DNA from: Agapetus fuscipes
Taxonomy: Eukaryota; Arthropoda; Insecta; Trichoptera; Glossosomatidae
Direction of reading: 5' to 3'
NCBI GenBank assembly: GCA_951799405.1
Contig: OX637339.1
Location: 11,346,001 to 11,410,000 of the forward strand
Length of the DNA stretch: 64,000 nucleotides
In this document: in pieces, positions 40,370-51,971 of the stretch
Layout of the letters: each line of letters begins with the position of its first letter
Position numbering within the stretch: position 1 is the stretch's first letter
Notes under the pieces: model-generated
What the model was told of the DNA's origin: nothing
The model's database searches: none
The model's input: the letters and a program-made list of their open reading frames with translations, nothing else
Made by a program: the position numbers and the translations under genes

Positions 40370-40619
40370 AAGTAAATAAATTGTACAGTGGACTGCACAT
40401 GACTTTATAGCACAAAGTACGGTCCTGTTTAGGTCATAGCCAATTTTTAAAACAAAATATTTAGTTGTGTGTGAGTAATGAAGCTAATCTTTTTAAGCAA
40501 TCGTCTTTTTGCAGTATTATCATTGATCCCGTTTGTATCAAAACTAACACTTTGTTTGGTGGGTACCTATAGGTACTTTTCATTGATATTTTGGAAAGTT
40601 ATGTTACTGTTACTGTACT

Positions 40620-41390
40620 GTTACTGTATCCTGCCGCCGTTCCACTAGGGGTGGCCGGTACCTCCGCAGATGCGCCTCCACTTTTTTCTGTCCTTACAAA
40701 CCACTTTCATTTCCTCAATATTCATCACCTTTTTCATACATACTCTTCTCTTATTTTCACTCTGCAGGTTCCATTCTTTCGCAATCTCACCTATTTGGTC
40801 TAACCATTCTTTCCTCGGCCTTCCCCTTCCGCGCTTTCCTCTGACATTTCCTTTGTACACTTTCTTCGTTAGTCGTTCATCATCCATTCTTTCGAGATGT
40901 CCGAACCATCTCATCGTACTTTTTTGTACTTTCATTCTCATATTCTCTTTTATACCACACTCGTTCATCACCCAATCATTACGTACTCTATCATTCAGTG
41001 TTTTTCCAGCCATTGCTCTCAGGTAAGCCATTTCAACCGTACATACTTTACTCAGCTCACATTCATTAACTGTCCACGCCTCACTTCCATACATCAATGT
41101 CGGAACCAATATACCATTGTGGACCGCCAATCTCATATTCTTCGTAAGTTTCCTATTTCTTGCAATTCTTCCAATCGTTCCCATTACACTTCTTCCTCTA
41201 CTAGCACGCTTTTCCAATTCTTTCGTCAATTTCCCATTCGACTCAAACTTGCTTCCCAGATAATCAAATTCTTTCACGACCTCCACTCTTGTTTCATTCA
41301 GTCTTATCTCAATTTCCTCGCATTCCTCAGTCCTGTCAAACACTAATACTTTCGTCTTACTGGCATTCACTTTTAAACCGTTCTTACTTA
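40620..41390 (-). mobile_element. RTE-like LINE, 3' 240 codons of the reverse-transcriptase ORF
   Basis: The minus-strand frame 41370-40645 carries KEFDYLGSKFESNG, LMYGSEAWTVNECE, MRWFGHLERMDDERL and GKRGRGRPRKEWLDQI, in the order typical of the C-terminus of RTE-like ORF2 proteins. It continues to RICGGTGHP and a stop. The 3' tail is a TTACTG-type repeat. The catalytic YADD region is not present, so the copy is 5'-truncated. Confidence 0.8.
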
Positions 41391-41394
41391 TAGG

Positions 41395-41657
41395 TTGTTC
41401 CTTGACTTATAGGTTGGTATGCGGCTGACCACCCATGCTGTAAAAATGGTTCACTTTGCCAATGTCACCCCTGTCTCAGGGAAGGACGGCAAGAGTTGCA
41501 GGGTGTATGTCCATTTGAGATTTGGTTTTTATGTTGTAGGTTCACATGAGGCATGTGCAAGCGCGAACTTGTACGTGTCTGGTTGTGAGAATGCATGTAA
41601 TGTGAATCTCCAATGTAACATATCTTTGCAACTTAGATTAGATTAGATTAGATTAGA
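41395..41657 (+). repeat. Rep-1 full copy with AGATT tail
   Basis: From GTTCCTTGACTTATAGGTTG to a run of GATTA units (41636-41657). Nearly identical to 50675-50930 and the complement of 19742-20005, so recently active. Confidence 0.85.
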
Positions 41658-43378
41658 TGATTGATTAGTATATGGGTACAACTTACTAGATTTTAAGACT
41701 CGTAGCCTAGTATTTTATATTAGGCGTTTTGGTACCAAGAATATTACAATTATTTTTGTATTAAATTTGTCACTTTGTATGGTGGCTACACCTTTTAATA
41801 TTTATTTGATAAAAGTAATGATTAATGTATGTAGGTATATAAAAGAGCTTTTCAATTGTAGAACATTCTTTTTTAGTTAACCCGTTCTCTGCCGGGAAAA
41901 TTTAAAATATTGTATTCTCTTGTATGGCAACCCCCAAAACAAAGAGTATTAAGAGGCAATGCTTATTGTTGTTTTATAACAATTGATCGAGCGAATTGTT
42001 ATGTAGGTTTATTTATGGGTATTAGACGTTTTGCTACCAAAAATATTACAATAATTTTTTGTATGAAAATTTGTCACTTTGTATGGTGGCTATACTTTAT
42101 AATATTTTTTTGAAAAAAGCAATGATTCATGTATGTAGGTATTTATAAAAGCTTCTCATTTGTAGAACATTATTTTTTAGTTAACCCTTTCTCTGCCGAG
42201 AAATTTTAAATTATTTTTTTCTCTTGTATGGCAACCCCCAAAACAAAGAAAATTATGAGGCAATGGTTATTGTTGTTACATAGCAGTATTATAATGACGA
42301 TTATACAAAAAAAATAAAGAAAATCGTAGGAGCCGTTTTTGAGAAAATCTCATTTGAAATTTTCAGCTGTTCGGAAGCCATCTTGAATTTTCTAAAATTT
42401 GAAAAATGTTTCACTATGAATTATAGTGATTAAAGAGTTCTTTCTGATAAAGTTAAGAAACATAAAAGTTTTTTGCGTTCTGATGGGTTTTTGTAGCCTT
42501 TTAATTTCAATTTTTGATATCATGTAAACGGCCCTTCATGTTTTTATTTTCAAAAAATTTATTTAATTTTTGTATAGAATTTAATGGTACGTATAATATT
42601 GTAGAACATTATTTTTTTGTCCACGCTTTCACTTCTGAGAAAATCACAATTGTTTATTTTTTTCATATGGCAACTCATAGACGCAGATTAGCAAAAATGT
42701 TGCCATAACTAAATTTGGTAAGAATGTATCAAGCAACTACTTTACTGAAAATTTAAAAAAAATCGTTAGAGCCGTTTTTGAGAAAATCGCATTTGAAGTT
42801 TTCTCCTCTTTGGAAGCCATCTTGAATTCTCAAAATAGTGAAAAACAAATTATATCACAAAAAGGTTTCTAAATTTTTCTTTCTTTTAAGCCTAAAAAAA
42901 GTTTTACAAAATTGCGTTTTTATGGGTCTTTTTAATATTTTCGATGAAAATTTTGAGATCGTGTAAACGGTACTTTAAGTACAATTTTTTTTTAAGTTTT
43001 CTTTAAATTTTTGTAGAAATTAATATTGCGCGTAATATTGTAGAACATTTTTTTTTTGTCAACCCAGCCATTTCCGAGATAATCCCAATCGTTTTTTTCT
43101 TTCATATAGCAACTCATAGACGCAGGTTGGGAAGAGTGTTGCCATAACAAATTTTCTTCGCGACAATTAAAGCAACGACCACACTGAAATTTTAAAGAAA
43201 ATCGTTAGAGCCGTTTTTGAGAAAAGTGCAATTTTATGTTTTTTTTGTATGGCAGCCATCTTGAATTTTCAGGGTGGCACCATGCCAGTCGGCCCATCAA
43301 AATCTGTGGTTGTCAATTCTCGAAATCCAAAAATTGGTGTCTCTACGATCAGTAGTTTCGGCTGGGACATACACTCAT

Positions 43379-43412
43379 ACGGACGGACGGACGGACGGAC
43401 GGACGGACGGAC
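43379..43412 (+). repeat. ACGG microsatellite, copy B
   Basis: About eight ACGG units at the same place in the duplicated unit as 40191-40248. Confidence 0.9.
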
Positions 43413-44261
43413 AGGTTCGACAAATTAGGTTTTTTTGCATGTCCTGGTGCAGGACAACTTATTTCCGTCGAAACCTCGAATTTTTTTTTTCGGACGAATA
43501 CAATACTTTATAACAGTCCTTCGGACTGCTATAAAGTAAAAATATACAACTGACAACATATTCGAATACATACCTTAATAATGCCAAGCTAACTTCCACT
43601 CAAAACATTCACGACAAATTCCCGAGTCTGATGTAAACGTTCTCAGAAGAAAATTAAGGTATCGAATGAGTTTTTTTGTGTTGTCCACACTGCATCAAAG
43701 AGTTACCATACGTGAAGAAATACTTAAGATTGCAAGATTTTTGTCAGTTCCAATGGAATTGGTAACATACTAAAAGAAAAATTTCGGAGCCAAAAATGGA
43801 GACAACCCTTAGCAATCAATATTTCGTGTTTAAATAAGTAAATATTATTGTGGCTAGTACAGAAAATGAAAGATACGTTACTAAGGTATATGCAAAAATA
43901 CTCAACTTTAAAAACGTTTGACTATTTTGATCGTATCATGCCATCAAAGGGTCAAAAATGGGTTGCGGACATGTAAAATTTGTATGGGAATGGAAAAAAG
44001 GCGTTTTTGTTTTATTTTTTAATTACATCGCCACTTAATGCTTTTTGCAGTTTTTTTTTGTATTTCGATACGCTTTTTATTTACTTTACTCTGATAATTT
44101 TAGAATTCAGTAGAGATCACCAGTTTTTATGAAAAAGCTGAAAATCATTAGGGGACACACGCACAAGACAAAAGGTACAAATTTCGACGGCGATACCCAT
44201 AAGTTAAAGGTATTTCGTTTCGGTGCATGTGTGAGTGAACATTCGAGTTGCGTGGTGGAAT

Positions 44262-44335
44262 GGGAACACGCCCCCGGGAGCTGAGAAACCCCCACATCAA
44301 CAGAACTGTAGTGGTTAGCCTTAGGATAACATACT
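44262..44335 (+). mobile_element. SINE-A fragment
   Basis: GGGAGCTGAGAAACCCCCAC and GTAGTGGTTAGCCTTAGG match the SINE-A body. Confidence 0.5.
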
Positions 44336-44544
44336 GGCTGAAGAACCATCCACATCCAATGGAAGGACCACATGGTTGTAGGCACAGCTACAAATATCAA
44401 ATTAATAAATCTTCCTTACGGGCGAATACCTAAAATAATTGGTTGGAAAATTCAAGCCAGTATGTTGAAGCGCGGCCACATTGTTTTTTGCGGTGACAGG
44501 GTTGGAATGGCAAAGTGATAAAACGACACATGACATTACGTGTT

Positions 44545-44705
44545 GTGCTCTTCGCTGAGTTGAAAAATTCATAAACCTCTACCAAAGACCGGTCGCTTGA
44601 GAATTGGCGCTTTCTACAGCGACGACCAAGCTTGCAGAGGGCTCTTGAGGTGTGATACACACACAAACAGCGCTCACCAAATAAATCATCCTAATATTAT
44701 TATTA
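44545..44705 (+). mobile_element. SINE-C 3' part
   Basis: TGTGCTCTTCGCTGAGTTG, AAAGACCGGTCGCTTGAG and AATAAATCATCCTAATATTA; the head is absent. Confidence 0.65.
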
Positions 44706-44935
44706 TTACGACACATGACAGAACAAAATATATGACAAAACATCACTATGACAAAACAACTCAGAAAATACATCATTGTGACATTGTTTTTTCACGTGTC
44801 TTCTGTTTTAGGTATGTGTTGTTTTGTCATGTGATGATTTGTTATTGTGATGTACTTTCCTGTGATGTGTTGTCGTAGTGTTGTTCTGTCATGTGTTATT
44901 CTGTCATGTGTCGTTTTGTCACTGTGTCGTTCTAC
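44700..44935. repeat. Low-complexity inverted region of TGTCATGTGT units
   Basis: ACGACACATGACAGAACAA at 44708 is mirrored by several TGTTCTGTCATGTGT-like units at 44880-44920. Confidence 0.6.
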
Positions 44936-44964
44936 TACCCGTTTTTAGCGACTACCACGAGCAG

Positions 44965-45091
44965 CATTGCGTAAATACTAAGCCATCGCGTAAAAAGAAT
45001 AATGATATGGAAATGTAAACACTCGCTAAAGGCGCTGTTTTATCTTACATATATAATTCTGTTCACGCGATGGTCAAGTATTTACGCAATG
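44965..45091. mobile_element. Small MITE with 27-bp inverted repeats
   Basis: CATTGCGTAAATACTAAGCC at 44965 and its near complement ending ATTTACGCAATG at 45091, with a few mismatches. Confidence 0.6.
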
Positions 45092-45486
45092 TTTTGCACT
45101 GGTGGTATTAGGTATCGCGAGATCTCGCTCATACGTATGAATTTTGTGTTTTTTGCAGTCCAGTGTAATTTGGCCGACAAGAGATTCTTTGTTCCTAGAG
45201 ACGCGGCGCGTTAGTGACCTTGAGAATACAAGTTTCCATGGGCAGGCATTATCATCAAGTACCTGCTCGGCTAGGTGGTTCATCTATCAACTTGTATATC
45301 CAAAATATTTATTATGAGTCGTATTAAACCAAAGATTTTTTTTTAAGTGAGATAAAGAAATTGAACAACTAGAAAATTATTTTCATATATTTATATCACT
45401 ATCGACTGGATTAGTTTTGCAAATTAGATACAACCATTGAGTAATAACATAGAGGAGCAGAAAATATCTTAGTGAAACTTAACTTA

Positions 45487-45914
45487 CTTGTCAACGACGA
45501 TACCATGTTGAAAGCACCGGTTCTCATCAGATCACCGAAGTTAAGCAACATTGGGCGCGGACAGTACTTGGATGGGCTACCGCTCAGGTACACCGCGTGT
45601 TGTTGGCATTTCTTGGACCGGTCCGTAGACCAGTGGCTACACTTCGGACTCGTAAATGGAAGGTTGTGGATTCGAATCCCGGCGGAGCACAAAAATATAC
45701 CATTTATATTTCCAAATGTGCTCTTCGCTGGGTTGAAAAAAATCATAAACCTTTGCCAAAGACCGGTCACTGAAGGGTCCATCCAAACTTACAACAACTG
45801 GGTTCTTTTTGAGAATTAGCACTTTCTACAGCAACGACCAAACTCGCAGAGGGCTCTTGAGGTGTGATACACACGAAAACAGCGCTCAACAAATAAATCT
45901 ATCTATCTATCTAT
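45487..45914 (+). mobile_element. SINE-C: chimeric 5S rRNA-tRNA SINE (plus copy)
   Basis: 45490-45607 is 5S rRNA-like: GATCACCGAAGTTAAGCAAC corresponds to the box-A region, GTACTTGGATGGGCTACCG to box C, and the end ACCGCGTGTTGTTGGC to the 5S 3' terminus. A tRNA-like head follows from 45614 (GTAGACCAGTGGCTAC, then GGATTCGAATCCCGGC). The SINE-C body comes next, and then an AAATAAATCTATCTATC tail. This layout is that of 5S-derived SINEs (SINE3) and of the chimeric AmnSINE1 of vertebrates. Confidence 0.85.
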
Positions 45915-46148
45915 AATCTAAGTTGCAATGATATATTCATTCAAAGCTCTCAGATGTATGCCCACAAACAAACACGTGTAGTTCGCGCTTACAAATGCTG
46001 ATTGTGTACTTACAAATAAAATCCAAACCTCAAATGAACATAAGCCCTGCAACTCTTGCCGACATTCCCTGAAACAGGAGTGACATTGGCAAAGTGAACC
46101 ATTTTTTACAGTATGGGTGGTCAGCCTCATACCAACCTATAAGTCAAG
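45915..46148 (-). repeat. Rep-1 copy
   Basis: Minus strand, almost identical to 6145-6388. Its tail abuts the TCTA tail of the SINE-C copy. Confidence 0.85.
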
Positions 46149-46279
46149 GAAAATGAGTAATTAATAACATTTAAGTATAAGAAAACAACAAAATCTTAAA
46201 AATAAATCTATACAAAAAAAAGTAAAAAATTTCTTATGTAAAAAATGTAGCAAACTAATAAACCAACATTACAAATCAG

Positions 46280-46330
46280 CATTGCAGATCAGCCGCCACT
46301 TCTTCCTGTCCTTGCATACTTCTTTCATAA
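46280..46330 (-). mobile_element. RTE-like LINE fragment
   Basis: CAGCCGCCACTTCTTCCTGTC as at 6535. It is very short. Confidence 0.45.
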
Positions 46331-46369
46331 ATAAATAAATCATCCTAATATAAGTATTAGTATTATTAT

Positions 46370-46592
46370 TGGTTGGTATGAGGCTGACCACCCATACTGT
46401 AAAAAATGGTTCACTTTGCCAACGTCACCCCTATTTCAGAGATGGTCAGCAAAAGTTGCAGTGTTATGTTTATTTGAGGCTTGGATTTTATTTGTAAGTA
46501 CACATTCAGCCTTTGTAAGCGCGAACTACACGTGTTTGTTTGTGGGCTTGCATTTGAGAACTTAATTAAATATATCCTTGCAACTTAGTTTA
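46370..46592 (+). repeat. Rep-1 copy
   Basis: From TTGGTATGAGGCTGACCACC to CCTTGCAACTTAGTTTATAG. Confidence 0.8.
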
Positions 46593-46644
46593 TAGATTAT
46601 AGATTGACCACTTTTGTCTCAGTCCTGTCAAACGTTGCAGTTGT

Positions 46645-46822
46645 GTAGTCTCCCGTGGGGGCTGGTACTCATTTCTTGTGAAGGCTGAGTAAGCCTTGCC
46701 GGTATTTTATTTGGGGTTTGAAATAAGCACCGAAACGGGAAATAATTTCTGACACCCTCGGTGGGATCCGAGCTCTCGGCATGGAATGCAAGCACTCTAC
46801 CAACTGAGCTATCGACCTGAGA
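46645..46822 (-). mobile_element. SINE-A 5' part
   Basis: Minus strand, with A box (GATAGCTCAGTTGGTAGAG in sense) near 46815. It is truncated within the body near 46645. Confidence 0.75.
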
Positions 46823-46979
46823 TAAAAGCTAAGAAAGGGAATTAATTATATGGACAAAACTAGTAATTTTAATTGATGGTTTTCTAGCTAAAATTTGCCA
46901 AGTGCAAAATCCGTCGTATTTATTTTTTACATCACGCAACTCTTTGGCAGTCCTCACGACAGTACTCCACTGTCCACAG

Positions 46980-47591
46980 CAGTGGTTCCTTACCTTTTCT
47001 GGACCAGGTACCACTCACGTGCATTCAATATGAATCTTAAATGTTCATACAACTTTTCAACTTAGATTATGATAGATGCCAGATCATCTTCAAGGCTCTA
47101 CATGGGATAGGTACCAGAACACGGGAGCTAATATTATCGATTCTTGATTCCTTGACTTATAGTTTGGTATAAGGCTGACCATCCACACTGTAAATAATGG
47201 TTCACATTATAAATGTCACCCCTGTTTCAGGTAAGGTTGTCAGAAATTATTGCTGTGTGTAATGTGTATGTTTATTTGAGGTTTGGATTTTAATTTGTAC
47301 TTAAATTCACATGCAGCATTTGTAAGCGCGAATTACGCGTGTCTGTTTGTGTGCATGCTTTTAATATAAATCTTTAATGCTTAAGTAGGTACATATCTTT
47401 GCAACTTACATTATAGATTGATAGGGGGCCACTATGACAAAAATGTTCATCGTATAAAAATTGTCGACGGAAAATTGGAAATCAACGCCATCTCAGGAAT
47501 GAAATGTCTAGGTGCACACCAAAACCCTGGCAACAAATGGCAGGTCGGGCGGACTACCAGTGGTCCGTGGCCCACCGGTTTAGAAGCACTG
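46980..47591. mobile_element. Probable hAT-like element carrying Rep-1
   Basis: CAGTGGTTCCTTACC at 46980 and GGTTTAGAAGCACTG ending at 47591 are hAT-like ends. No clear 8-bp duplication is visible. A Rep-1 copy is inside. Confidence 0.4.
47150..47425 (+). repeat. Rep-1 copy
   Basis: TTCCTTGACTTATAGTTTGG to TTTGCAACTTACATTATAG; a diverged copy. Confidence 0.7.
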
Positions 47592-47814
47592 GCCTTCACA
47601 GTGTTCATTAAATACCATCACGGCACGCTGTTCTAAGAATGCCAAATAGATTAATATCTGCAACAAGTCGGCCATTGTAACTGTGCGAATATTGACGCAC
47701 TTTTGCTTTAGGTGATCATCATCATTACGGGCACGAAAACCCGAGATGGGACTCGGCCCTCTTCATGAACCACTGCCAGCGCTGTCTGACCAACCTCTTT
47801 CTGATCTAAATCTA

Positions 47815-47965
47815 AGGTACAGAGGTATATATCATTTAAGATTCATATTAAACGCATTCCCAAAAGCAGACATGTATAATTTCGCGCTAATACATGCCGC
47901 ATGTGGACCTACAATATAAAAACCCAATCTCAAATGAACATAAGCCCTGCAACTCTTGCCAAGCT
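47815..47965 (-). repeat. Rep-1 3' part
   Basis: Minus strand. AAGCAGACATGTATAATTTC and CCTGCAACTCTTGCC are family landmarks. Confidence 0.6.
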
Positions 47966-48094
47966 TGATCCAACCCCATATTCCTACCGCAAGACAATCC
48001 GTCCAGCCATCTCTGGGTTTGTCACTACAATGGAGTCGGAACTGTTTTTGCACGGATGCTCGGAATTTGAATTTTCTCGGTGGGCAAACGTTTC

Positions 48095-48400
48095 TAGGGT
48101 GCTTAACATAAAGTGCAACCGCTTACCGCGCTGTCCCCGAAGGGGTCGTACGTGGAACATAGTAATTTTTACAGGTAAGTGAGCCGGCCTTACGCCAACC
48201 ACTGCTGTTGAAGTGGTTTCCCAGCTTCGGTAAGGGCTGGTTCTCATTTCAAGTGTAGTCTGACCAAACCTTGCCGGTATTTTATTTTGAGTTTGAAATA
48301 AATTAGAAACGGGAAATTATTTTTGATACTCTGGTTGGATCGAACCCTAGTAGGAACGAACCTCTGATATGGAACAAACTGGGCTATCGACCGCACTTAC
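48095..48400 (-). mobile_element. SINE-A diverged copy
   Basis: Minus strand, with TACGCCAACCACTGCTG and CAAACCTTGCCGGTATTTTA. The head is strongly decayed. Confidence 0.6.
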
Positions 48401-49169
48401 CGGCTTTGTATTATATTTTTTGTGTGAAAAGCATCCTAATTATTTCATCTTTAATTTCCCCATTGACTCATAAAAAATATAGAAATTTCCCCACCTATGA
48501 CGATAGTGCTGCGAGCGCCAAAGCTATTTCCCCGGCATAGTTTTTTTGCTTGTTCATCTTTCAAGTTATGAATTATTTTCTCAGTGTGGGACGTGGTTTG
48601 GTCTCATAACTGTTCTTTTAATGGTATAATTCTTCTATAAAGTGGTCCTCTAGTATAGTAACAGATCTAGATTAAGGGCGGTTGGAGCCGTGTGGCCCCA
48701 CCAGAGGGCCCCCAATATCTTAACGAATAGTTTAAAAAACATCATGTCTTTTTTCTTTCAAAAATTTTTAATCGACCCTGACGGATCATAAATTATATTT
48801 TGAAGTAAATTTGTTAAAATAAAAAAAGACAGCGAATGCACTCACCACAAATTTGAATTAGTTTTTTTCCCTTGGTGTGCAAAATACAAGTCCCATACAA
48901 GTGTCACATTTGTATAGGACTTCGGTGCTTAGTAACAAATAACAAAAAAAATGTTCACTTTTTCCCCCAGCAACCTGACCGTGTGGCATCACTTTTTTCC
49001 TTATGCCGATTCATGCGCACAGTTCATAGAAAGATTGGAAATCTTCGCGAAAATTTAACATTCGTATTTGATCAATAGATGGCATATATTTTTTTATAGT
49101 TCACTTAAAAAACGCCGCAGTTAGTACTCACTCAGAGTCGTTTTGATTATTTTGTATTCGACCACCTCC

Positions 49170-49265
49170 AATTTTTTTTGTCCTTTCACACTTCTTTAAT
49201 CTCCTCGACATTCATCACCCTCTTCATGCATGCTCTTTGCTTTTTCTTACACTTTGTGTTCCAGT
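49170..49265 (-). mobile_element. RTE-like LINE fragment
   Basis: CTCCTCGACATTCATCACCC and CATGCATGCTCTTTG resemble the C-terminal coding part at 40700-40750. Confidence 0.5.
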
Positions 49266-49569
49266 CATAAGTAAAAAAGTATTGGAGGGGGGAAGGGAGG
49301 GGGCCATGTGACAGCTTGCCCTAGGGCCCTGGTGAACTTAATCCGGGCCTGAGAATCTGCGCCCACTCTCAACATTTTATTCTTGGTTTTTTGTTAATTA
49401 AAAATTAGTTACCTCTGCCAATACTGCTGTAAAAACATAGCAAATATTATAGTATACCGGCTACGTACAAATGAATCATTATTATATGTGTGTTATGTAA
49501 GATGATGTCGATAAGTCAATAAACTCCATGATAGAAAAAGTTTAAATTTACAAATAATAAAACCGGAGT

Positions 49570-49790
49570 GTTGCTTTTCAGGATCTGTTGCCCTGGACTA
49601 TCGGAGCTGGAGCTTCTGAACGTTTCGTCTAAATCTGCAGTGGGCTTCTTCAGAGCGATATTGATGAAACTGTTAGCAAAACGCTTATTCTTCAGCATGA
49701 CATATACAGGTGAAACGTTCGGAAACTCCGCTCCCATAGACCACGGCAACAGATCCCGGAAAGCAACTCTCCAGTTGTAACCGCCGGCAG
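49570..49790. repeat. Fold-1 element, complete
   Basis: GGATCTGTTGCCCTGGAC and GCTTCTTCAGAGCG at the left mirror ACGGCAACAGATCCCGGAAA at the right. Confidence 0.7.
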
Positions 49791-49852
49791 TGAAAGCTTA
49801 AAACTCCTATTCAAATAACAAAATGTTAAATGATCATGTGAGCTATTTAAGT

Positions 49853-50190
49853 ACCGAAACTTAACTACACATGCTATGCAACTTCTTGACGCGTTGTCCA
49901 TGAGGATGTTGCTTTTGGCGAGTGGAATCTATTAATTTTCACAGATAAGGTAGTCATTACGCCATCCGGCCAACTTGAAGAAGAGGTTTCCCTGTTTTCG
50001 AAGGCGCAAGTTCTCATTTTCTGTAATGGCCTTCACCTTACAGGAAGTAAACCTTACAGGTACTCTGATTTAGGATTGAAGAAAACACCGAAACGGGAAA
50101 TTCATTAGTTTGGCAACCGTGGCGGGGATCGGACTCTAGTTTTCTGAATTGGGACGCAAGCATTTTACCAAGTAAATTAATGACCGGGTA
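49853..50190 (-). mobile_element. SINE-A diverged copy
   Basis: Minus strand, with ACTACACATGCTATGCAAC, CACCGAAACGGGAAATTC and a decayed head near 50170. Confidence 0.6.
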
Positions 50191-50674
50191 ACCGTTTGTT
50201 ACTTATTGTCTGCAATATGTACATAGTCATTTTTTATTCTCAATTTTTACATTTTTAATTTGAAACAACTATTTTTCCCCCATACTTACAATCGATTGAT
50301 GTGATGTAAAAATGGTAATTTAAAAATAATAGAGAATTTACTTGCCCGACTGATGAATATTCATCAATAAATTTTTCGTACAATTGAAAAAACATGCTAA
50401 TTTTAGGCATGTTTTTCGTGAAACATTTGTTAGGCAAAATATTGTGTGTTGTTGTAAATGGAAATTGTTTTCCAGTTTACACAAACTAAAACGTGGACTA
50501 TTTTCTTTATTCGGAATGATAATTTAAAAGGTTCAGGTTTTCCTAGAGCCAAATGCGCTTGCTCATGCGAGAGCGCGAACAGGTGGGTCTACTCTACAGT
50601 CTACACACTAATTTTAAATAATCTCTAAAGATTCATCTCCTGCAGGTTATCTTGGAGTTCGTTACACATAGTTG

Positions 50675-50930
50675 GAGTTCCTTGACTTATAGGTTGGTAT
50701 GCGGCTGACCACCCATGCTGTAAAAATGGTTCACTTTGCCATTGTCACCCCTGTCTCAGGGAAGGACGGCAAGAGTTGCAGGGTGTATGTCCATTTGAGA
50801 TTTGGTTTTTATGTTGTAGGTTCACACGAGGCATGTGCAAGCGCGAACTTGTACGTGTCTGGTTGTGAGAATGCATGTAATGTGAATCTCCAATCTAACA
50901 TATTTTTGCAACTTAGATTAGATTAGGAGC
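50675..50930 (+). repeat. Rep-1 full copy
   Basis: Nearly identical to 41395-41657 and ends AACTTAGATTAGATTAGG. Confidence 0.85.
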
Positions 50931-51094
50931 CAGCGGTGTATTTTCAATACTGGCAAATTGCCGTACCTACTTCATTAAGAACAAAATGGATTTGATTCTC
51001 ACGTTTCTTCAATGATTTTAAAACCGTAAAATTTTAATAAGTAGTTGGTGTAATCAACATAGTGAAAATAGTTTTTTTACCATTAGCCATTTCC

Positions 51095-51240
51095 ATTTGC
51101 TCGGTTTGTCTTTATTTTTTTCTATCCAGCGCGCCGGCTCGGAAGTCAGAAGTATCTGAAGATAAATGAAAGCTTTCACACAGCTCATCCGGTAATCCAT
51201 AGACAATCCTGGCAGAATATGTAGGGTCTGAAAAGACTGC
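51095..51240. repeat. Rep-3 copy
   Basis: GAAAGCTTTCACACAGCTCA and CCATAGACAATCCTGGCAGA as in the other copies. Confidence 0.5.
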
Positions 51241-51739
51241 AACTGCTAAAAGTAGATGTCTACATTAAACTGTTTTTCTCACTAAATACTTCCATTTTTA
51301 TGTTGTTAATATCTGTCTGGTTATTCTTTCTATCTTTTTGGAATATGATACAAGTGTCTACTTCACAAATGGCAAATATGATAACAAACAGCTTGTTACA
51401 TTTTTGTTATCAGTTATTTTTAGTTAAAATAACTCATAAAGCAGAAAAAATATTAACCACATCACAAAACATAGACAGGAAAAAAATATCTATAAAATAT
51501 AAACCGTTCACGAGTGCTATTTAGATGTTTAAACTACCCTTTCTTCCAAATGTGCTGATGGTCATTTTTAACACTGGGAGTTTCATAACTTCAATAATTA
51601 ATTAAGTGTTGAAACGAATGTTCTGGTGAAGTCTAGCAAGGTGGTATGCAATGATTCTTCATGTTTCGAGAATGCTCATTATTTTTAGTATTAGAAATTT
51701 CATGTATTTTCATAAATCTATAAACCATTGGATATGAAT

Positions 51740-51830
51740 GAATTGAAAGAGGTATATAAGGATACGAAGAAATGGAGGCAGCTCTGCAGAGGCTCTGGCC
51801 ACCCCTTTATTGTACTATACTGTTCAAATA
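51740..51830 (+). mobile_element. RTE-like LINE end fragment
   Basis: Encodes KKWRQLCRGSGHP, matching KKWRRICGGTGHP of the copy at 40645. Confidence 0.6.
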
Positions 51831-51971
51831 TAAATCTGAACAGAAAGTGACAAAATAAATAGTGCAATATAATTGAAACACAGTTTTAATTAAATAGAAC
51901 ACGCTTAAAAACATTACTACATTTTTATTGTTATTTGTACAGCAGCGCTCCTATTGAGTGTTTTAGTATTG

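Larger units (their letters stand above)
40370..43540 (+). repeat. 2.1-kb non-coding unit, copy B, with insertion
   Basis: Repeats copy A from AAGTAAATAAATTGTACAG to the hairpin near 43520-43538. It is interrupted at 40603-41658 by a LINE fragment and a Rep-1 copy. Identity with A is high through most of its length. Confidence 0.8.

Noticed and set aside
40077..40410. Protein with RTDG or SVRP repeats
   Set aside because: Translation of the ACGG microsatellite in both directions.
41419..41646. Repeated 75-codon frame beginning MRLTTHAVKMVHF
   Set aside because: It recurs only because Rep-1 copies are similar; copies differ by frame-breaking changes and the frame runs into the GATTA tail.
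45490..45607. 5S rRNA gene or pseudogene on its own
   Set aside because: It is joined to the same tRNA-like body in both copies, so it is part of a SINE.
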